Assembly (NCBI RefSeq): GCF_900142605.1 | Contig: NZ_FRBL01000003.1 | Span: forward strand, 1-64,000 | Direction: 5' to 3' | Length of the DNA: 64,000 nt | From: Chitinophaga jiangningensis | GTDB lineage: Bacteria; Bacteroidota; Bacteroidia; Chitinophagales; Chitinophagaceae | Shown: positions 18,077 to 26,612 of the stretch, piece by piece | Layout: each line of letters opens with the position of its first letter | How positions within the stretch are numbered: position 1 is the first letter of the stretch | Translations under genes and position numbers: made by a program | The notes under the pieces: model-generated | The model's database searches: none | What the model was told of the DNA's origin: nothing | The model's input: only the letters and a program-made list of their open reading frames with translations

Positions 18077-19228
18077 ATGGAAAGCAGTAAAAATATGGTA
18101 ATCAGGCTGTTGTCAGCTGCCGGCATCAACATCAACGGGGATATGCCCTGGGATATTCATGTGCACGATGAACATTTTTACCCGGCCGTCCTGAAGTACG
18201 GGTCGCTGGCGCTGGGGGAATCCTATATGGCCGGCTGGTGGGACAGCCCCGAAGTAGACGAAACCATCCATCACATGCTCAAAGCTCGTTTGGATGAGCA
18301 AATAAAAGCCAGCTGGGCGCTTAAAAGGGATATCCTGCTATCGCGGTTGTTTAACTTCCAGCATCCGGAACAGGCGTTTAAAAACGGTCGCCGCCACTAC
18401 GACCTCGGCAACGATCTCTTTAGCCTCATGCTGGATAAACGCATGACGTACACCTGCGCCTTCTGGGAACATGCCGATACCCTGGATGCCGCCCAGGAAG
18501 AAAAGCTGGATCTTACCTGTCGCAAACTTCATCTGCAACCAGGTATGCGAGTACTCGACATTGGCTGTGGCTGGGGCAGCTTCGCGAAATATGCCGCCGA
18601 AAACTATGGAGTGCACGTTACCGGTATCACCATCTCCGAAGAGCAGGCTCGCCTCGCGGCCGAACGCTGCCAGGGGCTGTCCGTGGATATCCGCGTAATG
18701 GATTACCGCAGCATGACGGAGAAATTTGACGCCATCGCCTCGCTCGGCATGTTTGAGCACGTAGGCTACCGTAACTACCACGCCTATATGAAAATGGCCC
18801 GGACCTGCCTGCGGGATAACGGCCTGTTTCTGCTGCACACCATAGGCGGCAACCGCTCCTTTACCATGGCCGATCCCTGGCTGGGTAAATACATCTTCCC
18901 CAATACCACTATCCCATCCATTGCCCAGATAGGCAAAGCCATAGAGGACTACTTTGTGATGGAACACTGGCAAAATTTCAGCGTGTACTACGATAAAACA
19001 CTGATGGCCTGGTACCGGCAGTTCAATGACCACTGGGATCAGCTGAAAGACCGGTACGACAACACCTTCCGCCGCATGTGGAACTATTACCTGCAATCCT
19101 GCGCAGGTTCCTTCCGGGCACGCTGCAGTCAGCTCTGGCAGGTGGTTTTATCGCCCTACGGCGTACCCGGGGGATATAATATCCCCGAAAAGCAGGTGGC
19201 GACCGCCGAAAAAATCCTACATTCATAG
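18077..19228 (+). CDS. cfa: Cyclopropane-fatty-acyl-phospholipid synthase
   Basis: This 383-residue enzyme uses S-adenosylmethionine to add a methylene bridge to unsaturated acyl chains of membrane phospholipids. The N-terminal lipid-binding part is about residues 1-100. The methyltransferase core has HYDLGNDLFSLMLD, the marker MTYTCAFWE, the SAM-binding glycine motif VLDIGCGWGSFAKYAAENYG, and the loop SLGMFEHVGYRNY. The C-terminal VYYDKTLMAWYRQF segment is also typical. Length matches the family. It is 26 bp ahead of a P-type ATPase gene, so the two are probably co-transcribed, which may mean a membrane-stress role for both. Confidence 0.95.
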   Translation: MESSKNMVIRLLSAAGININGDMPWDIHVHDEHFYPAVLKYGSLALGESYMAGWWDSPEVDETIHHMLKARLDEQIKASWALKRDILLSRLFNFQHPEQAFKNGRRHYDLGNDLFSLMLDKRMTYTCAFWEHADTLDAAQEEKLDLTCRKLHLQPGMRVLDIGCGWGSFAKYAAENYGVHVTGITISEEQARLAAERCQGLSVDIRVMDYRSMTEKFDAIASLGMFEHVGYRNYHAYMKMARTCLRDNGLFLLHTIGGNRSFTMADPWLGKYIFPNTTIPSIAQIGKAIEDYFVMEHWQNFSVYYDKTLMAWYRQFNDHWDQLKDRYDNTFRRMWNYYLQSCAGSFRARCSQLWQVVLSPYGVPGGYNIPEKQVATAEKILHS

Positions 19229-19254
19229 CCAAACCTTATTTCAACCTGCCGCTT

Positions 19255-21765
19255 ATGGCCGATTACAGGAAGTTACCCGATCATATTACCGGCCTGGATA
19301 ACGAGGCGGTGCTCCAGTCCCGCCAACAGTACGGAAAAAATGAATATGCCGGCAAACAGCAAAACCGGTTGCTGGCCTTGTTGTCCGAACTGCTGTCTGA
19401 GCCCATGCTCATCCTGCTGGTAGCCGTTACCATCATTTATTTTATTCTGGGAGAAACCAGTGAAGCCTATTTCATGCTGGCGGCCATCATCGTGGTATCC
19501 GGCATCTCCATATACCAGGAGGGCCGTAGTAACAAGGCCCTGGCAGCACTCAAAAAGATCAACCAGCCGCTAACCCTCGCGGTGCGCAATAAAAAGATTA
19601 TCGGCATCCCCACTGCCGACATCGTAGTGGGCGATATAATGGTAGTGGAAGAAGGTAATACCATCAATGCAGACGGTACCGTGATCCACGCTAATGATTT
19701 TTCTGTAAACGAGTCCGCCCTCACCGGGGAAGCCTATACGGTATTTAAAACGCCCGATGGCGATAAAACCGTGTATAGTGGTACGCTGGTAGCCTCGGGG
19801 CTCGCGTTTGTACAAGTGGAGAAAGTAGGTGCACAAACAAAAATAGGGGAGCTCGGTAATGCCATCCTTACTATGAAAGATGAGCCCACTCTGCTGCAAA
19901 AGCAAATAACCCGCTTTGTAAAAGGTATGGCCATCATTGGCCTGGCAGTGTTTCTGGCCGTGTGGGGATATAACTTTTACATCAGTGGTAGTTTAATCGG
20001 TAGTCTGCTCAAAGGCTTAACCCTGGCTATGTCTATACTGCCGGAAGAAATTCCCGTGGCATTTACCACGTTTATGGCATTGGGTGCGCGGCGACTTATG
20101 CAGCTCGGTATTATCGTGAAAAAAGTGCGCACCGTGGAAGCGCTGGGTAGTGCTACGGTGATCTGTACCGATAAAACCGGAACCATAACTGAAAACAGTA
20201 TGCAGCTGCATAATGTGTATGATCTTGCCACCAACAAAGTATATACATCGGACAACTGGAATACCGAAGCAGCAAGGAAAATCATTACCTGGTCGATGTG
20301 GGCGAGTGAGCCCGTGCCGTTCGATCCAATGGAGAAAACACTGCATGCAGTATATGGCAAGATAACGGATCAGGATATACGAAGCAATTTCCATTTCGTA
20401 CATGAGTACCCGTTAGGCGGCACTCCGCCGATGATGACGCATGTGCTGGAAGATAATAGCGGGCAGCGGATCATTGCTGCTAAAGGTGCGCCGGAAGCGA
20501 TATTCGCTGTGTCGAACCTGGATGAGGCAAGCCGGAAAAAAGCAATAGAACAGTTGCAGGCTTTCACGCATGAAGGCTACCGTGTTTTGGGTGTAGCCGC
20601 TGCTACCTTTAGTGGTAATGATTTCCCGGCGGAGCAGCAATCGCTTTCATTCCGCTTCCTGGGGCTGATCACCTTCTATGATCCGCCCAAAGCCAATATC
20701 AAAGAGGTGTTCAATAAATTTTATGATGCGGGTATTATTGTAAAAATAATTACGGGAGATAACAGTGCCACTACGAAAGCCATCGCGGCCCAGGCTGGCC
20801 TGAGAGGGGCAGGAGCCAGTATCGATGGGGACGTGCTGATGCAGCTGGATGAAAAAGAGCGGCAGGTGAAAATGGAGTCGGTGAATATTTTTACCCGCAT
20901 GTTCCCGGAAGCCAAGCTGGCGGCGATCAATGCACTTAAGGCGGATAATGAAATAGTAGCTATGACCGGCGACGGCGTCAACGACGGCCCCGCCTTGAAA
21001 GCTGCGCACATTGGCATCGCCATGGGGCGCAAAGGCACGGAAATCGCCAAACAGGCGGCAGCGCTCATTCTCAGTAACGACGACCTGAGTGGCATGGTGG
21101 ATGCGGTAGCAATGGGGCGAAGAATTTATAATAACATCCGCCGCGCTGTACTGTACATCGTGGCTATTCATATCCCGATCATACTTACGGTATCATTGCC
21201 ACTGTTTCTCGGCTGGATATACCCGGATATATTCACGCCTATGCACGTGATTTTCCTGGAAATAGTGATGGGGCCTACCTGTTCCGTAGTATATGAAAAT
21301 GAACCACTGGAAAAAAATGCCATGAAAATACCGCCGCGTCCCATCGATGAAACCTTCCTCAGCTGGGAGGAAATGGGGCGCAGCATCCTGCAGGGATTGC
21401 TCATCACCGCCGGTGTACTGGGCGTGTACCAATGGGCAGCCGCGCAGGGATATTCCGAACAGCTTACCCGTAGCATGGTATTCACCACACTCATCATCGC
21501 CAACGTGTTTCTCACCCTGGTGAACCGTTCCAATTATTACTCCTTCATCACCAGTATGAAAAACCGGAATATGTTGATGGTAGGCGTTATTGGTGTTACG
21601 CTGCTGCTCACGTTAATGATGCTGTATGTACCACCGGTGGCGGCACTGTTTAGTATCGAACCATTAACGGTTACACAGCTGGGTATATGCGTAGCCGTAG
21701 GACTGCTCAGTGTCATCTGGTATGAAGCGGTGAAAGCCTGGAACCGCCTGCAATATAAGGATTAG
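19255..21765 (+). CDS. Cation-translocating P-type ATPase (P2-type)
   Basis: This is an 836-residue membrane pump with the P-type order: an N-terminal cation-ATPase segment, transmembrane pair, actuator domain with TGEAYTVFK, membrane motif PEEIPVAFT, phosphorylation site DKTGTITENS, and hinge motif TGDGVNDGPALKAAHIGIAMG. The final six membrane segments fill about 640-830. The PEEIP motif and size fit the P2 group that includes Ca2+ pumps, but the transported ion cannot be fixed from the motifs alone. It follows cfa closely. Its stop codon overlaps the end of a convergent gene by 4 bp. Confidence 0.92.
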   Translation: MADYRKLPDHITGLDNEAVLQSRQQYGKNEYAGKQQNRLLALLSELLSEPMLILLVAVTIIYFILGETSEAYFMLAAIIVVSGISIYQEGRSNKALAALKKINQPLTLAVRNKKIIGIPTADIVVGDIMVVEEGNTINADGTVIHANDFSVNESALTGEAYTVFKTPDGDKTVYSGTLVASGLAFVQVEKVGAQTKIGELGNAILTMKDEPTLLQKQITRFVKGMAIIGLAVFLAVWGYNFYISGSLIGSLLKGLTLAMSILPEEIPVAFTTFMALGARRLMQLGIIVKKVRTVEALGSATVICTDKTGTITENSMQLHNVYDLATNKVYTSDNWNTEAARKIITWSMWASEPVPFDPMEKTLHAVYGKITDQDIRSNFHFVHEYPLGGTPPMMTHVLEDNSGQRIIAAKGAPEAIFAVSNLDEASRKKAIEQLQAFTHEGYRVLGVAAATFSGNDFPAEQQSLSFRFLGLITFYDPPKANIKEVFNKFYDAGIIVKIITGDNSATTKAIAAQAGLRGAGASIDGDVLMQLDEKERQVKMESVNIFTRMFPEAKLAAINALKADNEIVAMTGDGVNDGPALKAAHIGIAMGRKGTEIAKQAAALILSNDDLSGMVDAVAMGRRIYNNIRRAVLYIVAIHIPIILTVSLPLFLGWIYPDIFTPMHVIFLEIVMGPTCSVVYENEPLEKNAMKIPPRPIDETFLSWEEMGRSILQGLLITAGVLGVYQWAAAQGYSEQLTRSMVFTTLIIANVFLTLVNRSNYYSFITSMKNRNMLMVGVIGVTLLLTLMMLYVPPVAALFSIEPLTVTQLGICVAVGLLSVIWYEAVKAWNRLQYKD

Positions 21766-23021
21766 CGAAGCGGTATGGCGTACAGGTGACCGTCGGCACT
21801 GCCAATATAGGCAACTCCGTTAGTCACCACCGGGGCTGATGTAATAGGTCCGAGTTGATATAACTGCTCCATGAAATTTACGGTTGTCTGAAACAGGGCA
21901 GGATCAGCCTTGCCGGCGTTGTGCATAAAGTCGATCAGGCCGGCGCTGTTCAATACGGTGCCTGCATGTTGCCTTCTGCCGGGCATATCCAGCGTGTCCA
22001 ATACTTTGCCATCTGCTGTATTTAACATGAATAGTCTGCCTGTGAAGTCCCCGTACAGCAAAGTATTTCCGGCTAAAGTTGGTGCGCCGAATACATAGCC
22101 GCCACCTTTATTGTTATAATATTCTTTTCCGGTAGCTGCGTCCAGGTCCACCAGCAGGTAGCTGTCGGATGTGCCTACGTAAATATGCCCGTCTTTAGCT
22201 ACCGCGCTGCCTACAATCCAGGGATCACCTGCATCCCAGTGCCATTTTTCTTTACCGGTTTGTAAGTCCAGTGCATAGAGTTTGGTATCGCGGGTGCCGA
22301 GGTAAATGGTATTGTTATACACTAACGGTGTCGCCTGTATGCCTTCCAGGATATGATGGTATTTCGCATCTTCGTCTGTCTTGAATTTCCAGCGTACCTG
22401 GCCATTGTCCGCGTTCAGTGCGTAAATGTAGGTATCCCAGCTGCCGGCGATGATAATGCCGTTGCTGGTGGCTACGCCGCCATGTACCGGGCCATTGGTT
22501 TTATATTTCCAACGCAGTTTTCCGCTATGCTTATCCAGCGCGTAAATGTGATGGTCGCTGCTGCCGAAGTAAACGTTTTTATTATCCGTAGCAGGGGCGG
22601 AGAGGTAAAGGTCGTACTGATCTTCCATGTACAGGCTGTCCGGTTGCATGGTGTACAATCCTTTGCCACCAATCCTTTGCTCACCGCCTGTTTTGAAGTG
22701 CCACAAGTGTTTGCCGTTGCGGGCGTCCACGGCATAATAACCGTTATAAGTGCCGAAGTACAACGTATGGTTATCCAGGAGAGGCTGCGCCACTACAGGG
22801 CCGAACGCACTCGCCTGCCATATAGCCCTACCGGTGGCTGTATCCAGTGCCTGCAGGTTGCCCGCAGCAGAACCAATGATTACCTGCTTATCGTGCAGCA
22901 CAGGGGCGGTAAATATCTTGCCACCAACAGGTGACGACCATTTAACAGGGCCAAATCCTTTGTATTGGGAAAAAACAGCCGAAGGGAATAGTAAAAATAA
23001 GGCTAAGGAGCTCAGTTTCAT
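21762..23021 (-). CDS. Secreted PQQ/BamB-like beta-propeller protein
   Basis: This is a 419-residue secreted protein with a signal peptide to about residue 18 (LALFLLFPSAVFS). Then come about seven repeats of the PQQ-propeller type, with unit signatures such as LYALDLQTGKEKWHWD, IYALNADNGQVRWKF and VYFGSSDHHIYALDKHSG. It contains no obvious dehydrogenase motif, so it is more like the scaffold propeller BamB than a quinoprotein enzyme. It overlaps the P-type ATPase gene by 4 bp tail to tail and is divergent from a small VOC gene. The role is unknown. Confidence 0.88.
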   Translation of the reverse strand: MKLSSLALFLLFPSAVFSQYKGFGPVKWSSPVGGKIFTAPVLHDKQVIIGSAAGNLQALDTATGRAIWQASAFGPVVAQPLLDNHTLYFGTYNGYYAVDARNGKHLWHFKTGGEQRIGGKGLYTMQPDSLYMEDQYDLYLSAPATDNKNVYFGSSDHHIYALDKHSGKLRWKYKTNGPVHGGVATSNGIIIAGSWDTYIYALNADNGQVRWKFKTDEDAKYHHILEGIQATPLVYNNTIYLGTRDTKLYALDLQTGKEKWHWDAGDPWIVGSAVAKDGHIYVGTSDSYLLVDLDAATGKEYYNNKGGGYVFGAPTLAGNTLLYGDFTGRLFMLNTADGKVLDTLDMPGRRQHAGTVLNSAGLIDFMHNAGKADPALFQTTVNFMEQLYQLGPITSAPVVTNGVAYIGSADGHLYAIPLR

Positions 23022-23087
23022 AAGGTGTGTGAAATTAGGGTGGCCGGCAAGGTATAAAAATAATCCCGACCTTCATACACTAATCCG

Positions 23088-23477
23088 ATGCGTATGGACA
23101 TTGCAAGACTGGATCACCTGGTGCTTACGGTAGCCAGTATTGAGGCTACCTGTAATTTTTACAGAGAAGTAATGGGCATGGAGGTAGAAACCTTCGGAGA
23201 GGGGCGTACTGCCCTCCGGTTTGGCCACCAGAAGATCAACCTGCACCAGCAGGGCCGGGAAATAGATCCGAAGGCTGCCTATCCCACGCCAGGATCGGCA
23301 GATCTCTGTTTTATTACCGATACGCCCCTGGAAGTAGTCATCGTGGAGCTGGCCGAAGCAGGTATTCCCACTATTGAAACAGATGTACGCCGAACCGGTG
23401 CTACCGGTCCCATCCGCTCGGTATACTTCCGGGACCCCGATCAGAACCTCATCGAGGTGAGCAATTACCTTCAATAG
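23088..23477 (+). CDS. VOC-family (glyoxalase/bleomycin-resistance fold) protein
   Basis: This is a small soluble protein of 129 residues with one vicinal-oxygen-chelate domain in the usual beta-alpha-beta-beta-beta doubled fold. Metal-ligand candidates are His9 in LDHLVLTV, His47 (FGHQKINLH) and the Glu of NLIEVSNYL near the C-terminus. The first ATG (23088) and a second at 23094 are both possible. It may be a dioxygenase-like or thiol-conjugation enzyme. Its 3' end is followed by a double-hairpin element. Confidence 0.88.
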   Translation: MRMDIARLDHLVLTVASIEATCNFYREVMGMEVETFGEGRTALRFGHQKINLHQQGREIDPKAAYPTPGSADLCFITDTPLEVVIVELAEAGIPTIETDVRRTGATGPIRSVYFRDPDQNLIEVSNYLQ

Positions 23478-23551
23478 GCGCCGCCAGGAGAGCTGAATCA
23501 CCATCTTACCTCTTTCCTTCGATAGAGCGGCATCTGCTTATTGGCAACGCC

Positions 23552-23619
23552 CGGGTGAGGAGGAGCGCCGGCGGCGCTCCTCCTCACCCGATTTTCCGTG
23601 GCCGAAGGCCACGGAAAAT
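23552..23619. repeat. Double-hairpin element upstream of the LysR gene
   Basis: Two perfect hairpins are directly adjacent: 23552-23590 with 18-bp arms and a GGC loop, and 23591-23619 with 13-bp arms and a GAA loop. It lies between the VOC gene and the LysR gene, both on the plus strand. The stem sequences are unlike those of the other copies; only the arrangement is shared. Confidence 0.85.
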
Positions 23620-23647
23620 GGGAGAATTATAATAATGATATAAATCG

Positions 23648-23674
23648 TATCTTTGCATCATTAAAATAATGATG
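23648..23674 (+). promoter_or_regulatory. -7 element and palindromic operator of the LysR gene
   Basis: TATCTTTG (23648-23655) matches TAnnTTTG. Immediately after it is a perfect inverted repeat, CATCATT-AAAAT-AATGATG (23656-23674), that ends one base before the start codon at 23676. A protein bound here would cover the transcription start, so the likely role is autorepression by the LysR protein. The mRNA leader would be very short. Confidence 0.6.
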
Positions 23675-23675
23675 T

Positions 23676-24611
23676 ATGTTATTGAACTTTGAATGGTTCC
23701 GTACCTTTAAAACCATCTACGAAACAGGCTCACTCACCGCCACCGCGCAAGCGCTATACGTGTCACAGCCAGGCGTTAGTCTGCACCTGAACTCACTGGA
23801 AGCCTATGTTGGCTATAAGCTGTTCGACAGAACCGCCCGTAAAATGGTGCCTACCGAACGCGCCAAAGTGCTGTACAACTACATTCTGGAAGCAGTAAAC
23901 AAACTGGAGGACGCGGAAACGCACTTCCATAAAAGTGCAGCCACCAATAAGTCCACTATCAGCGTGGGTATGTGCCTGGAAACTTTTCAGTTTACCCTGG
24001 AACAATATATCTCTTCCCTGCCTTTTAATATCAATATTAAATTCGGGGAATACCCCGAAATGCAGCAGGACCTCGACCATGGCGTACTGGACCTGATCAT
24101 CACCCCGCAAAAAGGTATTCAGCCCAACCTGGAATACAAGCCGTTTTCCAAGGAACGCATTGTGCTGGTAGCCGGCGGCGCCCAGGATCTGTCGGAATTT
24201 AACGCCCTGATCGATAACAATAAAATCGCCGAAGCGGAAGCCTGGCTTAAGGAACAAACCTGGTATACCACCGCGGCGGATATGGAGAATATGCGCAAAT
24301 TCTGGCATCTCAATTTCAACAAACACCCGGATTTCAGGCCTAACTACATCGTGCCCAACAAATGCTCCATTGTACGCTGTATGAGCGATGCCAACGGTTT
24401 CGCCATTATACCCGACTTCCTTTGCCGCCACGAACTGGCAAGTGGTAAGCTCAAAGTGGCATGGGCCGGTAATAAGGTAATGGAAAATACCCTTTACTTC
24501 GGTAAACGCAAGAAAACTATGTACGGCAAGGAAATCGGCATGATCGAAGCAGTGTTCGAAGACCAGGCTGCTGAATTCACCAGCGTTACAGCTGATCTGA
24601 TTCCTGCTTAA
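23676..24611 (+). CDS. LysR-family transcriptional regulator
   Basis: This is a 311-residue DNA-binding regulator. The N-terminal winged helix-turn-helix (about 4-62) has the LysR pattern FKTIYETGSLTATAQALYVSQPGVS followed in part by LFDRTARKMVPT. The periplasmic-binding-like effector domain follows from about residue 92. It lies at the edge of the starch utilisation locus and its stop overlaps, tail to tail, the end of the LytTR gene by 4 bp. The target is unknown; the palindrome over its own start suggests autoregulation. Confidence 0.93.
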   Translation: MLLNFEWFRTFKTIYETGSLTATAQALYVSQPGVSLHLNSLEAYVGYKLFDRTARKMVPTERAKVLYNYILEAVNKLEDAETHFHKSAATNKSTISVGMCLETFQFTLEQYISSLPFNINIKFGEYPEMQQDLDHGVLDLIITPQKGIQPNLEYKPFSKERIVLVAGGAQDLSEFNALIDNNKIAEAEAWLKEQTWYTTAADMENMRKFWHLNFNKHPDFRPNYIVPNKCSIVRCMSDANGFAIIPDFLCRHELASGKLKVAWAGNKVMENTLYFGKRKKTMYGKEIGMIEAVFEDQAAEFTSVTADLIPA

Positions 24612-25354
24612 ATATTAAAAGTGGGATGCATTAACTGATAGTTTTTCAGCGCCTGCGTGGTAGTGCTGCCATAATGCCGACCTATGGGGATGATCGTCTT
24701 ATTGATCTCTATCTCATTGCTGTTAAACTTCTCAATCTTGGGAATCGACACGATAAACGACCGGTGAATCCTTACAAACATGGACTCCGGCAGCTTTTCC
24801 TCCATCTCTGAAATGGAATGATAGGTTTTATACACCTCTTTGGTAGTGGTAATCAGCAGGTAATTTTTCTGCGATTCGAAATACAGGATATCATCGAGGT
24901 AAATCTTCACCATCTTTTTATCTGACTTCACAAATATAAACGGAGGCTCCTTCTCAGGGGCTTCCGGCTTAGCAGGCTCCATCAGCTGCTTGTTGTCCAG
25001 CTTGATGAAGCGATTTATCGCTTTCAGGAAACGCTCAAAGGGTATAGGTTTCAGCAAAAAATCCACCGCATCCAAATCAAATCCATCTACTGCATATTGC
25101 GCATGCGCGGTTGTGAAAATCACATTGGGCGCGGGTGTCAGGGAACGAATGAAATCCACCCCGCTGATGCCCGGCAGATTAATATCTGTAAAAATTAAAT
25201 CTATTTTATGGGTATTAAGGCATCGCATTGCCTGTGTGCCACTGGTAAAAGTGCCCACCAGGTTGAGTAACTCAATTCGGCTGATATATAGCTGTAACAG
25301 ATCCGACGCAGGTTTCTCATCTTCAATAATAATGCAATTAATACTGTGATTCAT
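24608..25354 (-). CDS. LytTR-family response regulator of the starch locus
   Basis: This is a 248-residue response regulator. The receiver domain has the acidic pair IIEDEKP, the phospho-acceptor Asp in LIFTDINLPGISG and the lysine motif FLLKPIPFERFLKAINRF. A charged linker (about 125-145) leads to a LytTR domain with ILYFESQKNYLLITT and MFVRIHRSFIVSIPKI. Its start codon lies inside the end of the kinase gene (17-bp overlap), so the two are translationally coupled. The likely target is the divergent GH13-SusCDE operon through the direct repeats at 26461-26500. Confidence 0.95.
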   Translation of the reverse strand: MNHSINCIIIEDEKPASDLLQLYISRIELLNLVGTFTSGTQAMRCLNTHKIDLIFTDINLPGISGVDFIRSLTPAPNVIFTTAHAQYAVDGFDLDAVDFLLKPIPFERFLKAINRFIKLDNKQLMEPAKPEAPEKEPPFIFVKSDKKMVKIYLDDILYFESQKNYLLITTTKEVYKTYHSISEMEEKLPESMFVRIHRSFIVSIPKIEKFNSNEIEINKTIIPIGRHYGSTTTQALKNYQLMHPTFNI

Positions 25355-26429
25355 TGGATTCTAATTTCAATTTCAGGTACACAAAATAACTATCCTCGTT
25401 CTGACTGATCTTCAAGGTATGATTTTCTCCGTAAATGAGGTTGAGTCGCCGCTTCACATTTTCCAGTCCCACACCGCCACCATTGCTGTTGTGCAGCTGA
25501 TGCCCGCTGTGCCCCATCACCGCACTGTTCTCAATTTTTGCCGTCAGCCATTCCTGTTGTATGGATATGGAGATGGTAATCCAGCTGTCGCCATATTCAT
25601 TCGGCATGCTGTGTTTGAAGCTATTCTCCACAAACGCCATCAGTATAAACGGTTCGAGAAATTTATGATCAGGAGTCCCATCTATATGGAAGCTGATTTG
25701 CTGGTGATGATCAAATCGTACTTTTTGCAAGGCAATGTAATCTTCCAGGTATTTGATTTCCTTCTCCAAAGGAATACGAGTAGTGTTGATTTCATAAATG
25801 GAAAACCGCAGCAGTGAAGACATCCGCGCCACTATCTCCGCCGATTCCGGACTGGTGACCAGGGTTTTGGCATACAATGTATTTAACACATTGAAGATAA
25901 AATGCGGGTGAAACTGGTTACGCAAAATCAGCAGCTCGGCCTGTGTTTTTTCCTCCGCCATCCGCATGGAACGGTGCTGCTCCCGCATCCAGTTGTAAAA
26001 TAGTTTTACAGAAAAGGGAACAGTGACCACAAATTGCAGTTTGATCACACTGTAAATAAAAGGGGAGATGCTGAGCAGTGGCTCTTTTTGCCACTGGGTT
26101 AAGAAATACTCCAATATAAAAGTATTGTCGATCCAGCGCTGTATTACCGCGAAAAGCAGGATCAGCGGGATATAGAGCAGTACAAACAGCCAGCCTTTTT
26201 TGCGAAACAGCAGCCGCTCCATCATTACTTCCAGCACGATCGCTACAAACAGCGCACGCATAGGCAAACTGATAAGCTCGGATGCAAACGCATTCCGGTA
26301 ATCATGGAAAGGGCCAGCCTGAATAAATCCGAAAATCAGGATGTAAAAAATCCAGTAAATGGCGTAAATACTCTTTTTCCCCAGCCTCGAGCGCGGTATA
26401 GCTATCATAAGTGGACGCGAAATTACCAT
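25338..26429 (-). CDS. LytS-family sensor histidine kinase of the starch locus
   Basis: This 363-residue membrane kinase has about four hydrophobic segments between residues 20 and 145. The His_kinase domain reads LILRNQFHPHFIFNVLNTLY, with His176 as likely phospho-acceptor, then YLEDYIALQKVRF. The ATPase domain has the N-box FVENSFKHS and the glycine motif GGGVGLENVKRRLNLIYG. A second start at 26408 is possible. It is the first gene of a two-gene operon with the LytTR regulator and is divergent from the GH13 gene. It should sense the presence of starch products or an envelope state, which is inference. Confidence 0.93.
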   Translation of the reverse strand: MVISRPLMIAIPRSRLGKKSIYAIYWIFYILIFGFIQAGPFHDYRNAFASELISLPMRALFVAIVLEVMMERLLFRKKGWLFVLLYIPLILLFAVIQRWIDNTFILEYFLTQWQKEPLLSISPFIYSVIKLQFVVTVPFSVKLFYNWMREQHRSMRMAEEKTQAELLILRNQFHPHFIFNVLNTLYAKTLVTSPESAEIVARMSSLLRFSIYEINTTRIPLEKEIKYLEDYIALQKVRFDHHQQISFHIDGTPDHKFLEPFILMAFVENSFKHSMPNEYGDSWITISISIQQEWLTAKIENSAVMGHSGHQLHNSNGGGVGLENVKRRLNLIYGENHTLKISQNEDSYFVYLKLKLESNESQY

Positions 26430-26460
26430 TTAAGCTAAAAAATAATTGTTAAACAACCAC

Positions 26461-26500
26461 TTTTTTATACGAACGACGTCATTTTTTATACTAACTGCAT
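26461..26500 (-). promoter_or_regulatory. Direct-repeat LytTR binding site (candidate)
   Basis: TTTTTTATAC occurs at 26461 and again at 26482, exactly 21 bp apart, each followed by GAAC or TAAC. Read on the minus strand the cores are GTCGTTCGT and GCAGTTAGT, which fit most of the published LytTR half-site pattern [TA][AC][CA]GTTN[AG][TG]. A two-turn spacing is what LytTR dimers use. The pair stands 32 bp before the kinase start and about 110 bp before the GH13 start. Confidence 0.65.
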
Positions 26501-26612
26501 GAAACCCGCATCCCCCGATTTATGTAGCAGGAACGGGGTTGTAAGTATAAGCACCCTTTACGGATGAAGCAGGTTTACATAAATTGCCTCACTGAATTTT
26601 TACGTTCCACTT

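Noticed and set aside
18338..19096. A 252-codon frame antisense to the cfa gene
   Set aside because: It overlaps a gene with clear methyltransferase motifs and reads as low-complexity shadow sequence.
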